This document shows, one piece after another, positions 50,401-60,229 of a stretch of DNA of 64,000 nt. How positions within the stretch are numbered: the first letter of the stretch is position 1; each line of letters starts with the position of its first letter. The DNA comes from Sclerodactyla briareus (taxonomy: Eukaryota; Echinodermata; Holothuroidea; Dendrochirotida; Sclerodactylidae): positions 559,554 to 623,553 of the forward strand of contig JAODTK010005867.1 of the NCBI GenBank assembly GCA_026419785.1, written 5' to 3'. The position numbers were made by a program, and so were the translations under genes. A model generated the notes under the pieces. The model was not told the origin of the DNA and ran no database searches. It saw only the letters and a program-made list of their open reading frames with translations.

Positions 50401-52182
50401 GTGACTAGTTACAACACTGAATAATTTATAGGAGCAGTCTAGACACATGACATCATCATTCATTATATTCATGAATATTTCTGGTGCATTTTGAAGAGTA
50501 TGAGAAGGACATCACATTGCTGAGCAATTACCACTGTCATATATGGGAGGGAACCAGAGGTTTAAATAACCATTTTCCAATTACTATCATCTTTTTCTTG
50601 CTGCTTATTTATCACACACTGCCGCACAGCACAACAAATTTTTTTTGCAGACTGTTTTCTAGCGATGTCTTATTTTAGGTTAGAACCTTACCCTGCAGAG
50701 ATATGGAGCCTTTTTACTCCTAACCAAATAATTTCAAAAAAAAAAATTCCTTCCACCAAGAATGATGGGTTGCCACACTGATCAGTTCTGTTAGGTTTGG
50801 GTTTCCCCTTCAACTAAATCACCGTGAAACATAATTTTGTCAACAAGAGAGAAGTGAAAGGAAGTGGACGAAGAAACCCTTGTGTTGGCTTATCTAAGTA
50901 GTCCACTCCCCAAGATTGAATATAGTTAACAGTAACATTAACAAAAACGAACCCTAAGAAGATACTGACAGTCAAATAGAAGATGCGTCACACTCCCACC
51001 CCACCCTTACTACCCCGCCCTTTGAAGAAAAAATCCTCCTAGGATACCCCTACCATCAGAACATCTTTATGAAATGAGCTGAGAATTAGGTAACCCTCTT
51101 TCTTGTCTTGTCTGGTACGATGCAAACACCAACTAGTGGTTATCACTGGCATAGTGCAATATTGCAGGTACGCTTTTCTGAATGTACTACCGAATTATAG
51201 AACTTTAATTCATCTGATAATTTGTTCCAGATTTGAATTGAGCTATAACGGAGGCTACGTATATAGCATGAAGTCTAAAATGGTTGGATCCGTTTATCAT
51301 TAGCATTCCTAGTATTATATTGTGTATTGCGTGATTACTGACATAAAAATTTCCAAAGTTCGAAGGCAAATAAGCCTTTCTCGAACGAGCATGTGACGTG
51401 GCAACATTGACACTGTTATTCAACTTCAAAATATTCAGTTTGGCAAAAATAGGTGGACATTGACTAGATAATTTTGCCAAGGCAATATTCGAATGCACGT
51501 TTTCTGTTTTAAAAAAGAACTTGAAGTTATTCAGTAGACTTGCGAGTTCCTGCACAAATCGTTGAGCATATATTATTAGGATCCCTAGGCTCAGGTCATG
51601 GTTCTCAATTTTTCTGTGTAATATATATTTCAATTAGACATAATGCCAATCCTCTTTGATATTTGTTAAAAAAGTATAAGAGATTGTGTTCATTCCAAGT
51701 AAGACAGAATCTATATATAGACACCTAAAAATTGGTGTTGTCAACTCTGTAACTGATTTCCCATTCATACATATCTTGAAAACATATTTATTGAGCTAAA
51801 TACCATGAAACTTCCTTGTCAATTCATGGAGAATTTATTCTGATTTGCCCTGTGTAATGTTTTTTTCATACCCTCAAGTTTCAAACGGATGCTCATAGGG
51901 AACTGTCAGCCTTCGCCAACCACGGGCAAGTCTGCAACCAAGTATCGAATTCCTCTTCCAGACCTTCCTTGGTAAGTTTTCCTCTGGAGTTCATATTTTT
52001 CTGCAACAGTTCTGGAGTCCTGTGGGCGGACTAGTAGATTCACTGCGCTCCCAACTCACCGTCTTAAGCTCATCTAGTTAGCAATTCACCCTAGTAACTC
52101 CATCTTATCTGGCTGCTTTTGCAACCCTGCCCCAACTCATGCATAATTGACAACTCGTAGGAACACCATTCTGCCATTCTTA
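47400..52182 (+). repeat. Forward copy 2 of the ~4.8 kb segment
   Basis: Same order as copy 1: GGTAGGGGTGCCTCATCAAT, (AAT)n-tailed repeat near 47,780, PDE4 exon at 48,563, inverted R3 piece at 50,040-50,400, foldback left arm. Unlike copy 1 it continues through the foldback right arm into unique sequence after 52,306. This copy therefore carries the junction to the right-hand flank, as copy 1 carries the junction to the left-hand flank. Confidence 0.85.
48563..48675 (+). CDS. PDE4: PDE4 UCR2 ELDW exon, copy 3
   Basis: The cleanest copy of the core: GCATCAGAGACGTTAGAGGA, then ATTGGACTGGTGTCTTGAAC, gives ASETLEELDWCLEQLRV without interruption. Acceptor is TTTCATTTTCCAG and donor GTACTA. Its flanks are damaged instead: the AYGKL part reads CGAACTATGGAATTTAGC with missing bases, and HRSVSDLATSK is broken at TATGCATTCCGTAAGGTCAG. 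A consensus over the three copies is open through the whole exon and in phase with its neighbour. Function and context are as for copy 1. Confidence 0.9.
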
Positions 52183-52306
52183 TAAGAATGGTGTTCCTAC
52201 GAGGTGTCAATTATGCATTGAGTGGGGGGGCGGGGTTGCAAAAAGCAGGCCCGTTAAGATGGAGTAGTACTAGGGTGATGAATTGCTTAGATGAGCTTTT
52301 AGAAGG
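52053..52306. mobile_element. Foldback element with arms of about 120 bp
   Basis: The left arm starts CACC then TTAAGCTCATCTAGTTAGCA, ATTCACCCTAGTAACTCCAT, and runs through ACTCGTAGGAACACCATTCT. The right arm is its reverse complement, ending GCTTAGATGAGC..AGAAGGTG. The centre is TTCTTATAAGAA near 52,177-52,188. Reading beyond 52,306 leaves the inverted repeat, so the arms here are naturally short. A diverged relic of the same arm lies at 60,890-60,975, which supports a mobile family. This palindrome is the turning point of the large inverted segment at 41,259. Confidence 0.75.
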
Positions 52307-52375
52307 TGATTATGGTCATAGTTTATACCCCAAAAAACCGTAAGAGTTTGCGGGAAATAGTCTGAAGTTAAAGAA

Positions 52376-52440
52376 GCGAGTGGTTGGCACAATTGGTTAA
52401 GGAGAGCCGGCCTTCCACCTGGGAGACAGGAGGTGTCTCA
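52376..52440 (+). mobile_element. SINE head fragment
   Basis: GTGGTTGGCACAATTGGTTA followed by GAGCCGGCCTTCCACCTGGG resembles the tRNA-like head at 20,933-20,995, but the B-box is interrupted. Only about 65 bp is present. Confidence 0.55.
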
Positions 52441-52756
52441 AAAGATAAGAAACAAGCCACTGATTGGAATAGTTTTGTGAATGGCACTGGGCTGAATATT
52501 GATAGGCCAAATTGGTGAGGATCACAATTTTTACCGATAACGATATCAGGCCGATACAACACAATAACTTGGCCGTCACTATTTCAAACCACGTCTTCAT
52601 ATGACATTCTGTTGCAAAATTATTGTATTTCAAAGTTGCGAGTTGGGCATCTCTTGTATATCGCACAATACCCCCAAAATCCTATGTGCAAAACTTGATG
52701 ACATAGTTGATAAACAACCTTAACAGTTCCCAATGTATTCTATTGTTCTCATTTAG

Positions 52757-52996
52757 GTTTGATGAACTTGACATGCTCCATTTGGCTCGACATTTTCCCA
52801 AGTATAAATGGCAAAACATATCAACTGATCATAGGGAACCTTGCTTGGAACCGATTGATTCTCTAAGGAGAAATTCACATTCAGATTTTGAGGTGAAACA
52901 AAGAGAAATTGCTGGGTATACTCCTGTGATGTGACTGTCCGTTGCAGAATGTTATTTTACTTGTGAAATATGCTTAGAAATATGCTTAGAAATAAA
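52757..52996 (+). CDS. Possible terminal exon with poly(A) signal, unidentified protein
   Basis: A good acceptor (TTCTATTGTTCTCATTTAG, ending 52,756) leads into 59 open codons: FDELDMLHLARHFPKYKWQ, a polar stretch with LRRNSHSDFEV, ending GYTPVM and TGA at 52,932-52,934. AATAAA follows at 52,991-52,996. To read this frame the upstream exon must leave two bases. The PDE4 exons ending 23,491 and 29,494 both leave AG, so a splice from either would be in frame and give a catalytically empty UCR1-type protein. I recognise no family in the 59 residues. It may equally be a chance open frame or an exon of another gene. Confidence 0.35.
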
Positions 52997-53469
52997 TACT
53001 TGAATTTTTGAAGGTCCATTCTCCTGCAATGGAATGTTGTATAAAGATGGGGTTTACACCTATTGGTTCAGATTCCTTCCTCTCTTAAGTATGACTACAA
53101 GTCATACTTCTCCTTGCGAGTATTGGGATGACATTAAAATAACCCCTGCAAATCACTCTCTGGATAGGAACTAAACTCTTGCCAAATAATAGCTAATCTG
53201 ATTGCGACAGAGGGGTCAAGGCCGATTCACTCTACTTAATCCAATAATGCATCTGATGTCATCCTTTCTGAGGTGTACCTGGCGCGATGATTATGTAAAG
53301 ACTGTCGCAACGAGGAGGTCACCGTGTCGCGTACTTGTTGACTCCGTGACCTGTTAATTACTTAACCCCACATCACTGAGAGCTCTTTATGGATTATTAA
53401 CCCAGATGGGCCTGATTTATTTCCCATGATCTTGAGCTTAGGTGGCTTATTCGTCAGTATAGTTGGCAG

Positions 53470-54145
53470 GGACCAATATTGAAGGGCTATCAGGGGCAAT
53501 ATCTGCCACGAAATTGGTATCCCGGGTTCGATCAGCGGCCTGCGTAAGTGGTTCTTAGTTGTACTTGAGCAACTGACTAGAAGATATTCCAGTATGGCCC
53601 CAAATTCACTGGATTCTTTTTGACGGTTGATCTATTAACACTGGGGAAATACTGCTAAAAGTTTCCTTATAATTGTTTTTCATGATCTTCAGGGGACCTA
53701 ACAACTCGATAAATTACCAAAAGGTTGTATTTTTTAAGAATGATTAGCCAAACTGCACAGAATTAGCAGTGCGGATGCAGCTTGGAGTAACAGCAAGCAC
53801 AGGACTGTTCACCAAAATCCATGGTCCAAAATTGGAAAAAAGATACAAGAATATTTCAATTTAGTTAATATCTGACTCAAAGTTCACTGATAAGTGTTAC
53901 CACATATCAGTGTGAAATGATTTTCTGGTAGGCGTGACGATTGTGGATTGGCTTCAATTCCAGAAAAGGAGTTCTAGTGTTCGATTGTGCAATATTTTAA
54001 CGTAATAATTGACAGAGAATGCATACATCTGTGGTATCAAGTAATATAGCATTTCAGTGTGATGGCTAGTGTAATCCCCTTTATGACCAATGGACTCTGG
54101 CTTTCAGGGGTCAATTAAAGTTCATATTATCGGTTATCTGCGTTT
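53470..54145 (-). repeat. Dispersed repeat family R1, inverted long copy
   Basis: Its reverse complement aligns with 19,435-20,110 throughout: AACTTTAATTGACCCCTGAA, AAAATATTGCACAATCGAAC, GAAGCCAATCCACAATCGTC, CGCCTACCAGAAAATCATTT, ATATTAACTAAATTGAAATA, CACTGCTAATTCTGTGCAGT, GGCCATACTGGAATATCTTC and CGGGATACCAATTTCGTGGC. Family R1 therefore has at least three copies in the window, in both orientations. Confidence 0.88.
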
Positions 54146-54969
54146 TCGTCAAATTATTGATCCATGACAGCCTCTAACTGAAATTTGAATACCATATTCA
54201 TTCTAATAGGAGCTTGGTGCATTGCAAACACTCAGGAGGGCACGTTTAACAATTAGAACGTCAATTTGCGGAACTAACACTCAATAATAATGAGCGCTAA
54301 GAAGGAAAATCCTAAGAAAGGAAGTCAATGGAGTAAAGGTGAGAGCCTAGGACTGGAAGGAATTAAATTGTGACATGCAGTTGTCGGTAGAGTATTCCAC
54401 AAAGGAGAAGATTCGCTCATATTCGCTCTTTGTCTCGTTTATGAGGGCATGAACTCCTATCAGAATGAATTTGGGAGACAGGAACCATATTCTGGATGCA
54501 TTCATCTAGTTACAATAGAATACTAAAGCTTGGATGTGCTCATGCAAACCAAAGAAAAATGGGAATCGCAGACACAGTTACATGAAGAACAAACAATTGA
54601 GAATCGACTTGAGCACAATTTTACTTGTTGACACATGAATTTGAAAATGCAAGTTATCCCTGACTATCCAGGCAGTAACTGTAGCAGAGGATCCATCACC
54701 ATGAAATGTTGTTTTAATGGGGGGTCCGAGTTTTATTCATCACTGATTTGGAAATAAAAATCAGTTAGATATGCTGTAGGGAGACCATTTATTGCTTTGT
54801 ATATGATCAAGAGAACCTTGAAACGACAACGCTCAAAGCCATTGAAATTCCATTGGAGCGTTTGATACATGTGACATTTGGTCCAACTGCCAAATCCTGA
54901 ACTCTGTAAGGTAGAAAATGAACCAATAGGTAGGCCATACAATATATGTTATGCAGGCACTGTCAATAT

Positions 54970-55350
54970 GGGCAACTGGTGGGAGTGGTTGGCACAGTAC
55001 TTGTTAGAGCATCGGCCTACCACCCCTGTAGACGGGGTTTTGATTCACGGTCGGTTCATACCAAAGACTGAAATGGTACTGTTGCCTTCTCACTGGACGC
55101 TCAGCACAAGGGATTGGAGCAGGGACAACGAGGGGTAGTCAATTGGCAAGTGCCATCTGCGTGTGATTACCCCCCACCCCCACATTATTAATAAGGTACC
55201 GCCAAAGTGGCATTGCATTATTCCGTTTACCTGGTGAGGGATTCACAGCTCAGACAACAGGTGCAGTATCCATGTCTGCATCCTTGCTTGGCCTTGAATT
55301 GGTACGATTCTCTGCTCAGCAAGTACACCATTGAAGAAAATGAAAAATTA
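54970..55350 (+). mobile_element. tRNA-derived SINE, nearly full length
   Basis: The longest copy. A diverged tRNA-like head (GGTTGGCACAGTACTTGTTA, GAGCATCGGCC, GACGGGGTTTTGATTCACGG) is followed by the body GACGCTCAGCACAAGGGATT, GGAGCAGGGACAACGAGGGG and GTGTGATTACCCCCCACCCC. The tail (CTGCATCCTTGCTTGGCCTT, GCAAGTACACCATTGAAGAA) ends in an A-rich stretch. It defines the consensus length of the family in this window, about 375 bp. Confidence 0.85.
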
Positions 55351-57149
55351 AAAAATAACACTTCTTGACTTTGGTGACTTGGGATCCTAAGAATTTTGGT
55401 ATTCACAATAGTAAGCATAAACAGAGATTCAGTTGCAATTCGTGCAAAAAGGGTTTTCCAAAGTTGGGAAGCTCCATTCTCATAGAAGCTGATGAATCTG
55501 TGACCTGCGTTCTAGTGGATATGTGGGCGAATAAGCTTTGCAACTGCTTCAAAACCTAATGAAACTATGGCCATGTATATGCGTTGATACATGTGTTCAT
55601 AATATTCAAATTTCACATTCACATTAAATACTTGGGAGCAATCATAATCATTGCACTCTCCATATAGACCTACTAGCCTAAATAACCTCAAGCAATTACT
55701 ATCAGAAATATACCACTGTAACTGTTCTCCTCAACTGGAATGTGAGCACTTCATACTCCGGTGACGTCTTATTTCACTGCTCGCTGACTGGAACACAATC
55801 GTTCTACCCTCCCAATCATGAGAAGAACATTTTCCTCGATGATGCAGGCTGTTGAACAAACAGCCCGACACTGCGTGGTAATAGAATCCTTTTTCGGCGA
55901 GACCAGCTAATGAGCAGTCCCGATCGGGGTATTTTATTTTGTTTGTACATTGGTTGATTTACGGTGAAATGCTTTCACACAGCCTGCTCCGAAGGCTGGG
56001 GAAGTTTCTGGAGAGTCAAGGCCTGTCGTATCCTAGTGTAGATCATCTGGGGAGTAATCACGTCGGTTTGGACAGATTGCAGATGGGATCTGAAAGTTCT
56101 CAAGTTGTCATGAGTGGAGGGTTCTGAGAGATTCTGGATCTAAATGATATAAGGTTCCCTATTTATATTTTGGCGTAATGTACACAGCAGCACTTCAGTT
56201 AGTGAGTCACGTTTAATAGAAATGGGGTATACAGTAGTATGAATTCCTGGGATGTGATGTTGTTTGTCTTCGACCAGAAAATTATCAAGAGTGTATCTAA
56301 ACTAGGTCACTGCATACAAACAAAATCCCATTAAGATGCAATGTGTACGGCACACAATTATTAAATACTCACAATTGTTGCCTGTTCATATTTCCCATGA
56401 AAGATATTATAATGTGTAAGAATGTGATTTTGGAGCCATTTGTAGAAAATTTGGGCTGTTGGTCTGCACACAGTCTGGGCCTAGTGGTGGATAGAAGTGA
56501 ACCTTTCTGAAATCAGGCATTGCTATAACTTTACCACCAAAATTTGATATCTTGGAAGTTCTTATTAGAACTTTTCATACAAATGACCAAAATACAACTT
56601 CATATTCCTCAGGTGGTCGAGTTCAGGTACCTCCTGTACGGAAAAGGCAAAAATTGTTAGTTAGCAAAAACTGTGATCTGATACGAAATTCCCCTATTTT
56701 CTGTCAATTGTGGTTGACATATGGCTTGACATGTCAGTGAAATGAACTAAATTTTGCTTCTATTTAGAAGACTTTTGAAAGACAAAGACTCTTAAGTGAT
56801 GCCTGATGGTGTTATTATCATGTTAAAGGCTTAGCTTCCTTGTTCCCCACCAACCTTTCTACAATTCAGCAGAAACTTTAATGATTTGTCACTTTTTTTC
56901 AAATTACTTAGTGGTAGGAATGACAGAATAGTTACAAATTTTGAGACATTCAGGTGAATTTTGTCACAAAACATTGTTGGATTCCAATCACATTTGTGTC
57001 ATTTGAAATAACAAAACGAGTTATTTCACAGGATTGCTCCTGAGATTTCGCAACTGGGGGATGGCCCACTTCAAATTTTCATTTGCTTTAACTCATCAGC
57101 AACACATACGATTCCAGCCAAACGTCTGTATTCCTCATGTGGTTGTCTC
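55351..57149. other. PDE4 intron sequence, no gene seen
   Basis: Nothing recognised. I looked here for the exon that in PDE4 follows the ELDW exon and did not find it. Open frames near 55,365-55,559 and 55,939-56,127 have no family resemblance. Confidence 0.45.
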
Positions 57150-57960
57150 ATTCAGATATGGATGTTTAATAAATGATGTAACATTTGTCCTACCAATCTG
57201 AAAATTGATATGCAGATTTTCATTATGGGGAGTACAACCACCTATCTTTTCTGGTGTAGATTGGGGGTCATTTCTGGGGGAAATTGTGAAAATTTATATT
57301 TAGGCAATTATTCTTTGCTTGTGAACAAGATAGCTCAACCCCACCTGGATGGATGAAGCTCATACTTGATATGTGTTTCCCCTATGAGCCACATGTTGAG
57401 GGTTAGGTCAGAGGTCATCTGAGGTCAATAGATTTAATGTCGAACCTTGGTGAATATTATATTTCTAGAATGTTTAGTCCTATCATGCTGAAATTTGGTA
57501 TGCTGCTCTCTCATAAACTCTATTGTACTTGGTATGTGACTTCCCCAAAATGGGTGAGTGAACCCTGTTTGGGTAGGGTCAAATCTCATTGGGGTAACTA
57601 TTGGGAAGTTTGTGAACATTAACATGATAAGTCTAATATTTGGCACGATCAAGCTTGTTTTTGTTTTTTTTTGGGGGGGGGGCAGCTTCCTAATGGGGAA
57701 TACAATATACCTACTGTTTTTGGTTTGGCCAATCTTGGCTTGTGAACTAAAGTTTGAAGACCTTATCAACATGATATAGAAGTCTAGAATCCTTGAGCTG
57801 ATTGAGCTGACATTTTTATTGTTTCCATGGGGAGTTCAAGAACTCTACTGTTGCTGGTGTAGGTTTGGGTGAAAATTCGAAAATTGAGTACATGAACCCT
57901 ATTGTTCTGGGTATGGTCAAAGGTCAATAGTCCAGAATGCTCAGGGTCAGTCAAGGAATC
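57150..57960 (+). repeat. Diverged R2-like repeat, copy 4
   Basis: Several modules share the R2 logic: a statement like GCTGAAATTTGGTATGCTGC, a line of GGTATGTGACTTCCCC type, then a GGTCA-rich stretch. It carries AGGTCA-G-AGGTCA-TCTG-AGGTCA at 57,405-57,427, that is DR1 followed by DR4. Similarity to the other copies is looser, so membership of the family is tentative. Confidence 0.5.
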
Positions 57961-58145
57961 ACTAAGCCTTTCAGCTGTCTGGTTTCTCAATATACCCTGG
58001 AATTATTAATCTGAATACCAATCACCTTTGATATATAACCCATAGACCCCCACCCCCCATCAACATCTTAGTTGCAAGTCATTTTAGAGTATATCATGTC
58101 AGTGAATATCAGACTGAATCTTGTGGGCAGACGTCTGTTTGGATC

Positions 58146-58410
58146 TCAAGTCAGTGTGACGTCTGATTTTGAAACAATTCCAGACTTAATCAAAACTTGT
58201 GCGGGAGTCAGAAGATTGCAGACTAAATGGTTGTCTTATTATTATGGTTGACCTGAATTAGCAAATTTCAGACTAATCCAAAGATGAATAGCTATTTTTT
58301 TACCTCAGATCAGCATGAAGCCTGATTTTGGAACAATTGCAGACTTAATCATGACTTCAACCAAAGCCGGGATATTGTAGACTGACTGGATGCCCGATAA
58401 TTGTTGACTT
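58146..58410 (+). repeat. Direct duplication, period about 159 bp
   Basis: CTGATTTTGAAACAATTCCA then GACTTAATCAAAACTT near 58,163 is repeated as CTGATTTTGGAACAATTGCA then GACTTAATCATGACTT near 58,322. The TCAG.GTGA upstream and the TTGCAGACTAAATGG/TTGTAGACTGACTGG downstream match too. A weaker third trace (AAGTCAGTTTGGAGTCTGGA) follows near 58,513. Confidence 0.75.
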
Positions 58411-59005
58411 TTCTTGGTAAAATTCCCAACTTTCCCTGGCTAGTCCTCATTATCATTTCCTTCTTTCCCCTGCCTTATCTGAACTACTAAGACCAGATGA
58501 GTTTGAAATTCAAGTCAGTTTGGAGTCTGGAATTGCTTCATGATCAGACTCTAGCCTGACTCAAGCTCCATTAATATTTCCAGAAGGGTATCCAGAGTTC
58601 TTTCACCCTGTTTTCCATGTCTCTGCTTTGGATTGAAGGATTCAGGCCATTTTCTATGAATCTCTTTAAACAAAGGCATCACATAGGTGAGGGCTCTTCC
58701 AAGTATGTGAGTGCATCTCTCTGCCACCACCATGAACTGCTCTTAATTGGATCTTCAATCCACTGTGTGTTTATCCTGGAAACAATTAGACTAGGGCCAC
58801 TAATAGGTGTCTATGAATCATTAGGTATTGTCCTTGTTCTTGGAAGCTGCAGTTCTTGATTCCTACTTATTCAAGCTGTTCAATGGGTTTGAGGCTATTT
58901 CTGCCATCAAGAAGATAGATACGAATCTTTTTCATTCCTCTGGCATCCGGAATCAGTTAAAACATTGCCGTTGGGGAGTATGTCTCCAGTGGCACATGTG
59001 TGTGT

Positions 59006-59049
59006 GGGGGGGGGGGGGGGGGTTATGGGTCAGAACCCCCCATAACCCT
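59006..59049. repeat. G17 run with adjacent palindrome
   Basis: A run of 17 G, then GGGTTATGGG and, a few bases on, CCCATAACCC, forming a hairpin. Length errors are likely in the run. Confidence 0.8.
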
Positions 59050-59279
59050 ATAAATAATCATGACCAAAATTGAAGAGATTTTTCACAGAATTTATTCAAG
59101 GTTGCTTTCATCCATATCAGCGCCCATGTGCTACTAATGATTGACATCTAGGTCACCTGGATTGCAATGAGCAGAATCCCAATTTTTGGAGATTGGTCAA
59201 ATGAAGTCCTGCAGACGATTATTGGTAATATTCGACCATGGTATATTCGAAAGAGTGATAGCCCCCTCTATTTTTTAGG

Positions 59280-59520
59280 AACGGCCCCCTTAAGCAGGCT
59301 ATCTCGCTGGGTGCTCAGCATATTGGATTGGAGTGGGGACAAACGAGGATTTGTCAGTTGCCGGCTGCTCGTAAATACCCTCCCCCCTACATTAGGTTAC
59401 CACCAGAGAGTCATTGCCTTATTCCACATACTGGTGGAGGATTCGCAGCTGACAATAAATCATATCTAGGTTTGCATCTTGCAATCTTGATACTTTCTTC
59501 CGTGCAGCCCGTGGAATGAG
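59280..59520 (+). mobile_element. SINE, 5'-truncated copy
   Basis: Starts in the body (CTCGCTGGGTGCTCAGCATA, TTGGATTGGAGTGGGGACAA) and continues to TTTGCATCTTGCAATCTTGA near 59,472-59,491. It parallels 55,085-55,310. The head is missing. The plus-strand open frames at 59,167-59,519 run through it and are not genes. Confidence 0.75.
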
Positions 59521-59609
59521 AAAAGTCAATCATCAATCATCAGTCATCAATATATATTTCACCAAGATTGCCACTATAGGTTCACACTATAGGTTCACAC
59601 TCACCATTC

Positions 59610-59625
59610 ATATATATATATATAG

Positions 59626-59684
<59 letters not shown>
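59610..59684. repeat. (TA)n microsatellite
   Basis: About 75 bases of alternating TA, interrupted by one G near 59,625 and one TT step near 59,653. It is preceded by a doubled CACTATAGGTTCA. Confidence 0.98.
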
Positions 59685-59688
<4 letters not shown>

Positions 59689-60049
59689 CAGACCTTGTTC
59701 CTGTATGACTCATGTCCATTGTGTCAGTTATATCTGATCAATCTTCACAGTACTTGGTCTTCAAACAGCGATTGTGTCATTAGGGATACTCTTGTGAGTT
59801 TGTGATTGGTCTGAAGCGTGGGGGTACCATGAATCATACATCCATATTTGTGTTCGATCAGGTGGGTGTTTGTGGTTGCTGACCCCTCTTACTTGCCGCT
59901 AAGCCAACCAATCGGACAATTCAGCTCCCTGGGAGGGGTACACTCGAATTGGCCGAAATTCGGTCTGGGGTATCAGAGTAATTAATAAATGAAAAAAAAA
60001 GTACCAGAGCTCATCTATTTACATTGAGATGAGTAACGAGATGGGAGAT

Positions 60050-60151
60050 AACCCCTCCCCCTCCTCCCCTTGCACCTCCCCTCCCCATACCCTCCCCACC
60101 TGCCCTCCCCTGCCCCTCCCCCTGCCCCTCCCCTCCCTCCTCCCCCTCCCT
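60050..60151 (-). other. C-rich tract; minus strand has G-quadruplex potential
   Basis: About 100 bases of CCCCTCCC and CCCCTGCCC type. The minus strand has more than four runs of three to five G separated by one to four bases, which satisfies the usual G-quadruplex pattern. No gene start is visible beside it, and it sits deep in the PDE4 intron. Confidence 0.75.
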
Positions 60152-60229
60152 GGTCGGTGATGCCACATAGAGAGGATTCGGCAGTAGCCGATTGCGCTCC
60201 GTTCGTATAAGCGCTAAAATTGGGTCCAA

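Noticed and set aside
51205-51633. 142-codon minus-strand open frame
   Set aside because: It lies in the triplicated intron; the equivalent frames in the other copies are broken and no motif is recognised.
58551-58733. 60-codon minus-strand frame with LFKEIHRKWPESF
   Set aside because: It reads like protein but is short, has no splice support and borders the 159 bp duplication; no family recognised.
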